Source: Flavobacteriaceae bacterium HL-DH10 (GTDB lineage Bacteria; Bacteroidota; Bacteroidia; Flavobacteriales; Flavobacteriaceae). Taken from it: DNA of 64,000 nucleotides. Position 1 is the first letter of the stretch. Each line of letters begins with the position of its first letter. This document shows positions 57,701 to 64,000 of the stretch, piece by piece. Under the pieces are notes generated by a model that saw nothing but the letters and a program-made list of their open reading frames with translations, did no database searches and was not told where the DNA came from. Location of the stretch: NCBI GenBank assembly GCA_031826515.1, contig CP134536.1, positions 3,788,501 to 3,852,500 of the forward strand, in the 5' to 3' direction. The translations under genes were made by a program, and so were the position numbers.

Positions 57701-60700
57701 GTCTCTTACCGTAAACACGTAACTACCAGGTGTTAAATTACTGAAAACTGGACTTGATTGGAATGCACTTCCATTAACACTATATTCATAAGGTGTTTGT
57801 CCTCCTGATGCTGAAACTTCTAAAGTAGCTCCGTTAGCTGCATCGTAACAATAATCGGCATTAACAATAGATGCCGTTGGAGCTGTTGGTGCCGTTAAAC
57901 TTATTGTCGTTGTAGCGGTACATCCGTTAGCATCAGTTGCTCTAATAGTATAATCTCCCACCGCTACATTGGTTAAAATACCATTAGCAGGGAATGTATT
58001 TACTACTGTTAAAGACGCATCTAATAATTCATACGTAAACGCTGGTGTTCCTCCTGTAGCTGTTGCGGTAACCGTAGAACCATCAAGACAGGTTACTGGT
58101 GTTGTTGTTGCTGATACACTTAATAGTGATGGCGCTATAATTTCAGCTTGTAATGTCGCATCACAAATTCCATCTGAACTATCATCGTAACGTACTATAA
58201 TATTATAAGTTCCCTCTCCTAACCCTGTAATGACATAAGGAGACGTTGTTGTCGTGTTCCAGGTTGTACCGCCATCAATAGAATATTGGTATCCGTTAGT
58301 AGTATCGAAATTCTGAGCTGCAATGGTAATGCTTCCATCAGCAGCACTCGCACAGGTTACATTACTTGTCGATACAAGATCAGCTGAAAACGCCTGCCCT
58401 GGTTCAATAATAAATGGAAAATCAACCTGCTCAATACATGTTCTAGGTAATTGGTAAACCTCAATATCATCTACTGCAAAATCAATTCCATTTACTTGTG
58501 CTATTTCTAACCTTAAAACAAAATCCAAAGTCGTATTGTTTCCTGGGTCAATCGTTTTATTGTACTCTATCCAACCATTGGTTTTTGTTATACCTCCAGT
58601 AGATTCTGAAGATAAAGCAACCCCATTACTATCCTGTAACTCTACAGTAAGTGAAGCATCAGGTTGTGTATTCCCTACTCTTAGTAAATTAGTAGCAAAA
58701 AAGCGTACTTGAATAGGTTGGTTTGGAATAATATCATTAATCTGTTTTCTATAAACTACAGCATTGTTTGGTATGGCATATCCGGCATCAACGGCCAAAA
58801 ACCTACCAGGAATACTACCAGAGGTGTGGTCTATCGGACTCCACCAACCAACATAAGGATTATTTCTAAGTTCATTGGTAACAGTATATTCTCCATTACC
58901 AAAAAGCCTGTTGCCATTACATTTTGTTGCTTCTACCTGTCTTTCAAAACAAAAATTAGAATTTACTCCGGGTGATGTCACATCGTCTCCATAACCAAAA
59001 TCCTCAAATAACAAATTACTATAAGTTGGTACGGTTTCCAATTTATAAGTAACACTTATGGTATGGTTACCTTCTGGGACATCTAAAAATGTTGTAGGAT
59101 CAGTTGTGTTTGTGTTTTCTACTCCATCTAATAGATAAGCATAGGTATAAGTTTCAGTTTCTGAATTTGTTACAGTTACCGTTGCATTGGCTGTACCATC
59201 ACAATTATAATCAGGATCTGAAACATCTATAGTTGGCGCAACTGGTTCAGGCTCTAATACAATGCCAGGCATAGCATAGATACACCCGTTGGCATCTTTT
59301 ATATATAATGTGTAAGTTCCTGAAACTACGTATGCTTCATTAGTTGTAATCCAAGTGGCTTGATTATCAAAGCTATATTCATATGGTGGCGTACCTCCTT
59401 GTGGATTAGTAATTCGCACTTTTCCTTCGCCGTTAGGACCACACCCAGCTAATTCCGATACACCAGCCGAAGCTGTTAAAGCTGTATCAGGTTGTGTTAT
59501 AGTGATTTCTTCCACAGCACTAAAACACTCTGTACCATCTAATGAATATTTAATACTTACTGAATAAGTTCCTGCACCAAGATTTGAAAATGTTGAATTA
59601 GGTCCATAGTTAGCACCATTATCTATACTATATTCAATAGTATACCCATTAGCATTGGTTACATTAAACTGTATCTCTCCTGTATTATCTCCATAACATA
59701 ATATATCTGTAGAGCTCATTGTATAAACTGGCTCTGGAATGCTTTCTATATATTGGGTTGTTGTTGCACTACAGTTATTGGAGTCGACAACCAAAATGGT
59801 ATAATCTCCAGTGGTAGGTGCTAGTATTATAGGAGTATCTTGAAAATCTGTGGAACCATTTACATAATATAAATAAGGTGGTGTGCCTCCAACAGGATAT
59901 ACGGTTATTTCACCATCAGTACAGGTTATTGGTTTTGTAACTGCAGAGGTAGCTGTTAATACTGGAGGATTAATGATTTCAATATCATTAGTAAATGTAC
60001 AACCATCATCTGTTGATACCGTATAAGTATAAATTCCTGAATTAAGATTAGAAAACGTATAATCACTTTCTAAAATTGGCCCAACACTATTGATTAATAT
60101 TCCTCCCTGAGAAATGCTATAGTAATATTGTGGAAGCCCATCATTTACTGCTAATTTTATGCTTCCCTTATCCCCATTACAATTTGGTTGGGTAACAAAT
60201 TCTGAAACACTAACGTCTCTTTGTCTAACATAAATACTAGGTGTTTCAAAAATACATGGATTAGAATCTACTTCTATTTGTCTAATATATACAGTATAAT
60301 AATTAGGTGTGTTTATAGAAAATACATTAGACAATTGATATGGTCCCGTAGGATCTAAACTATACTCATAACCACTAGGAACACCTCCAACAGTTATTTC
60401 ACCTGGCGTTGTACAATTAATGTCTTTAGCTGTAATAGTAGGAATTAATAAGTTTTTATAAACATTAAAATAGAAAATACTAAAACATCCACCAGGATAA
60501 TTTATAACAATTCTGAACTGTCCAGAAGTATCGGCTAAGTAATTAGCCCCTGTAGCTACTTGATTCCATGTACATGCTGTATTTTCATTAGCACAATCAT
60601 CAACAGTCAATTCGTCGCAACTGGTTTCATCCAGCTTTTCCCAAATAATAGATACTGCATCACTAATACCCGTAGTAATAGAACGTGAGGTATTGCCACC

Positions 60701-62599
60701 ACATAAAAATATATATGGTAATACTTTACCATCATTAGGACATATTGGTAATAAATCTGCAAACGGGATAACCGGGTTTGTAATTGTATTACCATAAGGA
60801 ATAACATTTATCACTTCATCTATGGATATACAGTTAGATGAAGTAACATCATTTACATAATATGTACCTGTACCTGTTGCAGTATATGTTTGACCTGTGC
60901 CTATTACCGGTGTTCCTGTTGGGCTTGTAGACCAAGAGTAACTATCATAACCAGCAGCAGCTGTTAATACCACACTAGAGCCACAGAGTACTTCATCTCT
61001 TTCGAAACTACAATTTGAAATGTCTACCAAAAAATTAGTGGATCCTGGTATACCTAAACATTCTGTTGTTGCAAAACTCCCTTCATCCTGTATTACAATA
61101 GGATTTATGACACCTCTATAAGTTGCAAAAGCTTGATTCTGAATTTCGTTAGAACAAGCTTGACTTAGGTCGTAACAATTAGGAACCACTTGAACCGCTA
61201 ATCGTATTTTAAACGCAGGATCGTTAACTTCTACCGAACCATCTGGAATATTAAAAATAAGTGTTCTGGTAACAGGATCGTACGATTGTAATGTGGCACC
61301 TCCTGCATTCGTTAAATCTATATCGGTATTAGGATCAAAAACAATATTATCGGGAAGTACATCCTTTATGGTAAATTGTGTAACATTATCGTTACCAACA
61401 CTTTCATAGGTGATTTCATAAAATAGGTTTTGCCCTAAGGTTACATCGGCTCCATCAATATCGTTTCCAGAAGTATCTAATACGACCTTGGTAAGATCAA
61501 TATCTGGCGAAATAACATCAACAGCAAAAGCACTAAAAAATGCATAAATAGGATCTGCCTGTCCTTGTGCCACTTGTAACCTAAAATCGGCTGATGTAAC
61601 ATCGTTGTTTATATATTCTGGATTGGCATTTAAAACCTCTAAAAACCCTGTATCATAACCTAAAGTATTATTCCCTTCTGGGTTACGAGCAGTGGATACC
61701 CCATCAGTATTTTCTATTACAGAATTAAAAAAGTTATTTGCAGGTCCTCTTAAAGTTGTAGTCACCTCTTTACCATTAACTTCTAATTTATTTGCCTTTT
61801 GAGTTTTATCGCCATCTAAAGCACCATAAGCAAATTGCAAATCTATTTCACCAGAAAGAGGCGTTCTAAATCCTGTAACCGGAATCGTTTCCTGATGTCC
61901 TTTATAAAGGTGACTAAATCCATCAAAAAGTGTAAACGATTTAGTATGTAATTCAGGATCTTCGTAAATAACAATTAAAGACCACCCTGCGCTTAATCCT
62001 GTTGAATTATTAGTTCCTTCACTTGAAACTAAATTTGCTAAAGTATAAGTTCCTTCTATATCACCAAGACTAGATATAATATCCGTAACATTGGCGAAAC
62101 AAGCATAAGGGGTATTTGCTGGCTCATTATTAAACGCTGTAATTGGATTTACAATAGCATCATAAATTACCTCACCAGATATATCTGTATACGTTGTACT
62201 ACTTGGTAGTTTTAACTTAACATTCGTTATACTGGATCTATCATCACCACTTTTAAGCATTGCACTCCAGTATAAACCAGCAAAAGCCACTCGATAGCAA
62301 GTTGTTTCAGTACCATCTAAATGATTGGACAACAATAAATCTGCACTACTCGAACTGAACGTTGAAGTATCACCATCGATATCAATATATTGCATATTAA
62401 AATCCTCATTATTAGCTTTATCATCATTAAAATCTTCGTTGTCTTTCCCTAAAATATTGTTCCCTATTACAAGCATACTACCCCTAACTTCTATATTTTC
62501 CCTTACAGAAAAAGGCTTATAGGTTTGTGCAAAAGATTGCAAAGACAATAAAAGTAACAAAACAACAAGTCCATTGTTTACATAAGTAGTTTTTTTCAT
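48794..62599 (-). CDS. Giant SprB-like surface adhesin with T9SS type B sorting domain
   Basis: A 4601-residue exported surface protein, likely used for gliding or adhesion. Layout: signal peptide 1-24 (LQSFAQ); N-terminal region to about 340 with a conserved GLYWSAMLKSGDD patch; a DUF11-like domain about 361-470; an Ig/PKD-like segment about 534-586; then about 43 tandem SprB-type repeats from about 720 to 4510, each of 70-110 residues with a leading Cys, a GGTPPYxYS-like core and a final D-x-NGC. A jelly-roll-like domain (about 1190-1386, LFEDFGYGDD to DDIEVYQLPRTC) interrupts them. The C-terminus (from about 4520, IPNYFTPNNDG to GHFTLYR) is a T9SS type B sorting domain. The next gene encodes the matching PorP/SprF partner. 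Confidence 0.93.
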   Translation of the reverse strand: MKKTTYVNNGLVVLLLLLSLQSFAQTYKPFSVRENIEVRGSMLVIGNNILGKDNEDFNDDKANNEDFNMQYIDIDGDTSTFSSSSADLLLSNHLDGTETTCYRVAFAGLYWSAMLKSGDDRSSITNVKLKLPSSTTYTDISGEVIYDAIVNPITAFNNEPANTPYACFANVTDIISSLGDIEGTYTLANLVSSEGTNNSTGLSAGWSLIVIYEDPELHTKSFTLFDGFSHLYKGHQETIPVTGFRTPLSGEIDLQFAYGALDGDKTQKANKLEVNGKEVTTTLRGPANNFFNSVIENTDGVSTARNPEGNNTLGYDTGFLEVLNANPEYINNDVTSADFRLQVAQGQADPIYAFFSAFAVDVISPDIDLTKVVLDTSGNDIDGADVTLGQNLFYEITYESVGNDNVTQFTIKDVLPDNIVFDPNTDIDLTNAGGATLQSYDPVTRTLIFNIPDGSVEVNDPAFKIRLAVQVVPNCYDLSQACSNEIQNQAFATYRGVINPIVIQDEGSFATTECLGIPGSTNFLVDISNCSFERDEVLCGSSVVLTAAAGYDSYSWSTSPTGTPVIGTGQTYTATGTGTYYVNDVTSSNCISIDEVINVIPYGNTITNPVIPFADLLPICPNDGKVLPYIFLCGGNTSRSITTGISDAVSIIWEKLDETSCDELTVDDCANENTACTWNQVATGANYLADTSGQFRIVINYPGGCFSIFYFNVYKNLLIPTITAKDINCTTPGEITVGGVPSGYEYSLDPTGPYQLSNVFSINTPNYYTVYIRQIEVDSNPCIFETPSIYVRQRDVSVSEFVTQPNCNGDKGSIKLAVNDGLPQYYYSISQGGILINSVGPILESDYTFSNLNSGIYTYTVSTDDGCTFTNDIEIINPPVLTATSAVTKPITCTDGEITVYPVGGTPPYLYYVNGSTDFQDTPIILAPTTGDYTILVVDSNNCSATTTQYIESIPEPVYTMSSTDILCYGDNTGEIQFNVTNANGYTIEYSIDNGANYGPNSTFSNLGAGTYSVSIKYSLDGTECFSAVEEITITQPDTALTASAGVSELAGCGPNGEGKVRITNPQGGTPPYEYSFDNQATWITTNEAYVVSGTYTLYIKDANGCIYAMPGIVLEPEPVAPTIDVSDPDYNCDGTANATVTVTNSETETYTYAYLLDGVENTNTTDPTTFLDVPEGNHTISVTYKLETVPTYSNLLFEDFGYGDDVTSPGVNSNFCFERQVEATKCNGNRLFGNGEYTVTNELRNNPYVGWWSPIDHTSGSIPGRFLAVDAGYAIPNNAVVYRKQINDIIPNQPIQVRFFATNLLRVGNTQPDASLTVELQDSNGVALSSESTGGITKTNGWIEYNKTIDPGNNTTLDFVLRLEIAQVNGIDFAVDDIEVYQLPRTCIEQVDFPFIIEPGQAFSADLVSTSNVTCASAADGSITIAAQNFDTTNGYQYSIDGGTTWNTTTTSPYVITGLGEGTYNIIVRYDDSSDGICDATLQAEIIAPSLLSVSATTTPVTCLDGSTVTATATGGTPAFTYELLDASLTVVNTFPANGILTNVAVGDYTIRATDANGCTATTTISLTAPTAPTASIVNADYCYDAANGATLEVSASGGQTPYEYSVNGSAFQSSPVFSNLTPGSYVFTVRDAYGCDVTLLAETIADQVNISATLTKELDCTVSPNAEISGTISYGYAPYSVTLVQGSGTVNLSGNTFTLTTGVDGSYQFQVTDANGCTALSNVITVNPIENPTAITTVVNALCYGSSDGSVQIFPADGVGPYTYNFNGLGFSSTSLYTGLGEGTYTYEVQDANACIFSDTVTITEPTALVVTADATAFSCSATNTKESAVVTIAVPTTGTAPYLYSFNGFGYSSNNTLTVNDNGTDQVITYSVQDANGCTNGGSLTILQLDPPTDLSFSATPITCIDTTSTVTVTATNGVGTLNYEIISPVVVGPQTSNVFPGLAPDTYVFRVTDENDCYYDESFTIEPVIEIALTATKLSDVLCFGGNDGAAQFEVFNATNFTYTVTGGTDTVTGSVINLSDLTAGTYSVTVTDTDTGCTAIESVTINEPTAAVSAKATATNVHCNNFESQITVTATGGTPNYKYAAVVTGSSAPTALDYNSSNVITVDTNSASDLVWDVYVKDANDCPAITTVTIIKDADPTINNVIVNNQCDVSSGFTFTVDGSGVAPLSYSINSGASYQTSPTFTVNAAGSYTITIRDGNGCTATSATTTDVFAPITANAVLTKDLTCSIPTDAAIDVTVSGGNAPYTYRVKIGAGAYGASIAFAGTSFTYNTSDADTYQFEITDANGCTKQTGVVTVTEPVIVTATETHGDPNCNGDLQGFIQLTATAGESPFTYSIDGGVTFQDSNMFTGVVGGTYDYVVRDSKGCTSLPGQIEIEEPEVIDFALAKLDITCDPSNGTSLGEITVQNVSGGTLPLTYYITNNFGDVITGNPYSALARENYTFEIINYGIYTINVVDVNGCSLEKQIIIASPPEDLEIDVTTVSSDCTNGGTATVEALSSVTGSEYEFGILEFNTIPYTNTWYDPDDLDGNIRTFTNLTPGVVYTFVVHDKTTGCYFVKAADTPILSASPLTSVVTPNNISCIGENDGSVTFTINNFDSLTTSVDYEIFRAYSNVSVIASANVPVTPGTSETVTVPIPGSLTVGQYYIVFIENGTGSFDGCESASEIFEIKESSVALELDAQVLKNENCNELGVLRATGSFGTAPYQYQVVVAGGSLNDANWVSTNIFERAEGLYDVYVRDAYGCIASEEDVQIIKDAEPIIVGPSSHCFDGDAFTATVGGTTFNGNRTYNVNGGAYQSSGDFTISAAGTYTFNIKDDNGCIDTEILIVHPPLLLDAFLDTDLTCDADAIINLSVTGGSGTYSYEILAPVSATGNISGATSGVFTGLNEAGSYIFRVTDDQGCQAESNVITVTPNITPTFTTQVFDVTCNDGADGSIIVTATDGIAPYEYRKSDDGGTNWDAWQTSNVFDGLAEGIYTIQVRDSKNCESLPVAVPVDDPDLVVADAQVTTTLSCGTGNVTAPAEVTVTATGGTAPYTYSFDGVNYTSTNTYVTYNPGTVTAWVKDVNGCIVDTPATADIEPLSAPTDLTFVSTPVTCLAVTSDVTLTAIDGVGALTYEIISPVSATGNTTGASNGIFTGLAPDTYVFTVTDANGCYYTESYTIDSVTNITVSGLLVSDVNCNAEANGSVDFTVSNFGSTYSYTINGVGPVTNQTDTTINLTGLSVGNQTIEVTDETTGCTDTFTVTVSEPTLLTLIEAANFNANCNFGAQVTVEATGGTSPYQYAFIVSGAAVDSDYSNSNSAVLDPAISTTWVAWVRDANGCTDDINITIDTDALPTVTVLGITDNQCNLNGDPFTFTVSGATGVGPFSYSIGGGFQTSPTFTVSTPGTYTVTVKDGNGCTTDMATPITIYPALNLNAAITTLPSCTDDDGVITVNGTGGSGNYSYAISPNVGSISGNVISGIPSGTYTVTITDIDTGCNNTAAITLDEATPVTFTTTPTDVSCNGSSDGTITVNLPATNDNPIYTYEIIAPIAVAPQTSNVFTGLAPNTYIVRVTSGRNCVAQEDVTVGEPNVIVVPTPTVVDYTCTPDTNAANFASITVSGVTGGSNNYVIYEFIRSGTIVQSGANNVYNEADFLGGNYTINVYDENGCLGTNTAVITPYVELEEINITIDTAISCVNNEDITVSASATGAATLQFTIEGVDVSYNQTNNTGSFTSLTVGNYIITVENTDTGCSLQTVHYVSEPNTFELDVESITDVTCFSDNNGSVTFTLVDRLPTPTDEAGPFAYEVLDASGASVNTGTSADSGPVTISGLVSGTYIINATLTNAPFCTVTTNVTITAPNAPLEIQTSHTDITCIGADGTISASATGGWPGGYEYQLELNGTETIPFGTAYNFTGLSAGNYTVTVRDSQGCEASVNVVLTDPLPINATIIPDTTLLSCFGDKSATITVSNVTGGQESNYTYTLNMTAPTVNASGPQTSPVFSGLGAGTYNVTVTDGYNCAFTTADVTIAEPEQIIASLVKATSQTCLTTETTLTLSATGGTGIYEYSSDASFSSPDTFTTDVTFPVSPGTFSYYVRDANGCTSVVSNDIVIEELPELIVDLDITNATINCAGDATGVIVATAQGGLGNYIYTLQDAGGNDIPTATQDSPGVFTELLIGTYQVKVDSGDCLTTSSMISITEPDLPLNVDFTVTDVTCSGANNGLLEIIATGGTGIIKYAISPQLNQFFDSPIFENLASGNYQALAQDELGCYVLFDFEVNDPIPVSLTIVPNSIIPELCNGDNNGSFSIEISGGELPYNVALDDISGVYTTGTLTQTQFDFPNLSGGDHVVYVSDALGCESEWNITFPESVLINPILDIEYGCTNNLSTNTVTVSVDESNTDLSAFSYSLDGGAYQASNIFTNVPPGLNHYIDVSHTNGCIKRTEFFDISQYDPLALVLEDGELNQIIAVATGGSGDYEYTLNGEPYGSESTFIIYESGDYTVTVTDRFGCVATATKYYEYIDVCIPNYFTPNNDGNLDEWGPGCTNQYKDLKFSIFDRYGRKIATLRVGETWDGRYNGAELPSGDYWYVVKLNDTKDDREFVGHFTLYR
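52532..57850 (-). repeat. Seven-unit super-repeat within the SprB-type repeat array
   Basis: Corresponding repeat units recur every seven units. The leading Cys codons of one unit class start at 57848, 56132, 54272 and 52532, giving spacings of 1716, 1860 and 1740 bp (572, 620 and 580 residues). These are Cys1584, 2156, 2776 and 3356, with shared contexts such as NNQCDVSSG, DNQCNLNGD and SSHCFDGDA. Neighbouring units match at the same period, for example the two EIISPV...GLAPDTYVF units. Confidence 0.75.
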
Positions 62600-62924
62600 A
62601 GTGACTATATTTTAGTACTTCTCTTATACTTTGATAAATAAAAAAGAATATTACGCTTTATTTAATTGCTTAAAACTTTAAAAAATAGGCTTAATACTAC
62701 AAACTAAGTATTTCGTCGTTTTTTTAAAGTTTTTAAACGGGATAAATATCGGTAATTTTTTTGTAACGATGAAAAAAGTAACTATAATTTATGCGTTTTA
62801 TCGATAAAATTACTTGTTTAACAAGTAATTACCCAATATTTATAATATTATACTTACAAGTAATTAATTTAAGACATTTATAATGTTATGAGGTAAGTCT
62901 TAATTATAAAGAAGAAATTAGAAT
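62600..62924. other. 325-bp intergenic region upstream of the adhesin gene
   Basis: No gene is visible. It contains two adjacent palindromes: 11-bp arms AATTACTTGTT and AACAAGTAATT around a single T (62808-62830), and TTTTATCGATAAAA (62796-62809). There is also a second ACAAGTAATTA copy near 62856 and an imperfect hairpin with TTAAGAC/GTCTTAA arms (about 62867-62902). On the minus strand the first palindrome runs into TTTTAT, so it may terminate the upstream gene; an operator role is also possible. No clear TAnnTTTG promoter for the adhesin gene was found. Confidence 0.5.
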
Positions 62925-64000
62925 TTAATTTTCAATTTTAACCAAAGACATTTTACTATTATATGGTTTATTTTCTTTTGAGTCTATTGCTTTTTTAGCG
63001 GCATCTATGTAATCAAACTTATCATAATAAATATAATATTTACTTGTATTTACATCATAAAAGAAATTAATATTGCTCTGTCCAGCAGCCACTGCTTTTC
63101 TTAAAAATTCATCTCTTTTAGATGTGTCACTATGAACTGCAATTACTAAATAATAACCACTATCTTCATTACTAACAGCTTTTACAATTTTAATATTATT
63201 ATTCAATTCTTCTCCAAAATCAAAATCTGATTCACCTAAAGGTACAGAACTTAATGGTGTGTATTTCTTTATTTGATTTAAAGTCGCTTTGTCTTTTTTA
63301 TATCGATCTTCTTCATTGTCATAAGCAGCACGTTTTATTCTTCGTTTTCTTTCTATTTCGGTGGCTACTTTAACAGCATTTAATGTCTCCAGTAAACTTG
63401 CTCTTGTTTGAGTTAATTTAGATTGATTTGACTTTAATTCTTGTATCTTATTTTGATAAATCACATTTGTCACTTCTGTTTTATCGTTAACAATTTTTAA
63501 TCTTTCATTATATAAGCTTTCTAATTCTGATATTTTAAGATCTTGAGATTTAATTAAAATATTAAGATCTTCTTTTAATACTTCTAAAGCTCTATTCTCT
63601 GCAGAAACACTTTTAAATGGTTTTGGTTTACTAACAATACCCTGTTCGCTTAAATCATTTTCTTCTTTTAAATCATCTAAATCTTGTTGCTTACTAGCTA
63701 ACGTCTCTCTTAATTTAATCAATAAATCTTGTTGTTCAATTTTAGATTGCTCTGTTAACTCAATTAAACCTTTTATAGCTAAAGATTCTCTATCTTTTGC
63801 AACCTTAACTAGTAGACCCTCTAATTCTAATGTGTCCGCTTTTTGTTCAGCTATTTCTTTACGTCTGCTTTCTTCTTCAAGTCTTAATTTAAGCTGTTCT
63901 TCGGCTAATTTCTGTTTCGCCAATTGTTGCTTTTTTTCTTCTTCTAGTCGAGATTGCTCTTCTAGTTTTAATTTCATTTCCGCTTCTTCTTTAGCTAATT
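62925..64000 (-). CDS. Coiled-coil protein with SPOR-like C-terminal domain (5' end outside window)
   Basis: The frame is open to the window edge, so the N-terminus is missing; 358 codons are visible. The N-terminal half is a long charged coiled coil (repeated LEEE, KLAEEQLKLRLEEES, ELEGLLVKVAKD patterns), continuing to about residue 200. The last 75 or so residues (YYLVIAVHSDTSKRDEFLR, INFFYDVNTSKYYIYYDKF, AAKKAIDSKEN) follow the SPOR domain pattern used to bind denuded peptidoglycan. It is upstream of the adhesin gene on the same strand, the position sprD holds before sprB in F. johnsoniae, but I see no evidence beyond position for orthology. Confidence 0.7.
   Translation of the reverse strand, partial: LAKEEAEMKLKLEEQSRLEEEKKQQLAKQKLAEEQLKLRLEEESRRKEIAEQKADTLELEGLLVKVAKDRESLAIKGLIELTEQSKIEQQDLLIKLRETLASKQQDLDDLKEENDLSEQGIVSKPKPFKSVSAENRALEVLKEDLNILIKSQDLKISELESLYNERLKIVNDKTEVTNVIYQNKIQELKSNQSKLTQTRASLLETLNAVKVATEIERKRRIKRAAYDNEEDRYKKDKATLNQIKKYTPLSSVPLGESDFDFGEELNNNIKIVKAVSNEDSGYYLVIAVHSDTSKRDEFLRKAVAAGQSNINFFYDVNTSKYYIYYDKFDYIDAAKKAIDSKENKPYNSKMSLVKIEN

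Noticed and set aside
52041-58975. Several open frames of 60-90 codons on the plus strand inside the adhesin gene
   Set aside because: They are antisense shadows of the repeat-rich coding region; they have low-complexity Val/Thr/Ser content and no independent promoter or family pattern.
48794-62599. Tandem repeats as a possible CRISPR or satellite array
   Set aside because: The periodicity is at protein level, in frame and divergent in DNA; the reading frame is uninterrupted and matches SprB repeats.

Overview
The window looks like chromosome from a marine-type member of the Flavobacteriaceae (Bacteroidota). The DNA is AT-rich. Recognisable promoters have the Bacteroidota form (TTG or TTTG, about 19-20 nt, then TAnnTTTG), and intergenic regions are short. 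There are type IX secretion (T9SS) sorting domains, a PorP/SprF protein and a SprB-repeat adhesin, a small SRP RNA, and a fused E1 alpha/beta 2-oxoacid dehydrogenase. I recognise no rRNA or tRNA genes, no CRISPR array and no intact insertion sequence.

Layout. 1-4.3 kb: the tail of a putative lipoprotein, a rhomboid protease, an LpxL-type acyltransferase, glmM and an ACP phosphodiesterase-family gene. 4.3-6.5 kb: a hypothetical membrane protein, then a decayed AbiH phage-defence gene and an orphan T9SS type A sorting domain, closed by a very strong palindromic terminator. 6.7-18.2 kb: one tightly packed ten-gene operon (DapA-family lyase, SSS symporter, iron alcohol dehydrogenase, PdxA-family dehydrogenase, four-carbon acid sugar kinase, solute-binding-like protein, two tandem CaiB/BaiF CoA-transferases, second solute-binding-like protein, Gfo/Idh/MocA oxidoreductase). 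A REP-like palindromic element follows, then a MaoC hydratase, RhaT, a LamG lipoprotein and a PL10-type pectate lyase, which place the locus in plant or algal polysaccharide use. The kinase/PdxA pair matches the known route from four-carbon acid sugars to dihydroxyacetone phosphate. The CoA-transferases and the two solute-binding proteins without signal peptides do not belong to that route and are the best candidate here for an undescribed pathway.

22.7-47.8 kb is mostly core functions: uvrA, a LOG-family protein, a degenerate M1-like protein fused to a barrel-like domain, E1 alpha/beta, DUF202, an M61-like protein of foreign composition with a damaged zinc motif, pheT, a PAP2 phosphatase, DUF2007, an ABC-F ATPase, a thioredoxin-fold lipoprotein, an SDR, the SRP RNA gene ffs, glutaminyl cyclase, an MFS carrier, and two YceI-like proteins around a porin-like barrel.

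47.8-64 kb (minus strand) is a gliding/T9SS adhesin locus: a coiled-coil protein cut by the window end, a 4601-residue SprB-like adhesin with about 43 tandem repeats and a type B sorting domain, and its PorP/SprF-type partner. The repeats carry a higher-order period of seven units (572-620 residues), which suggests growth by block duplication.
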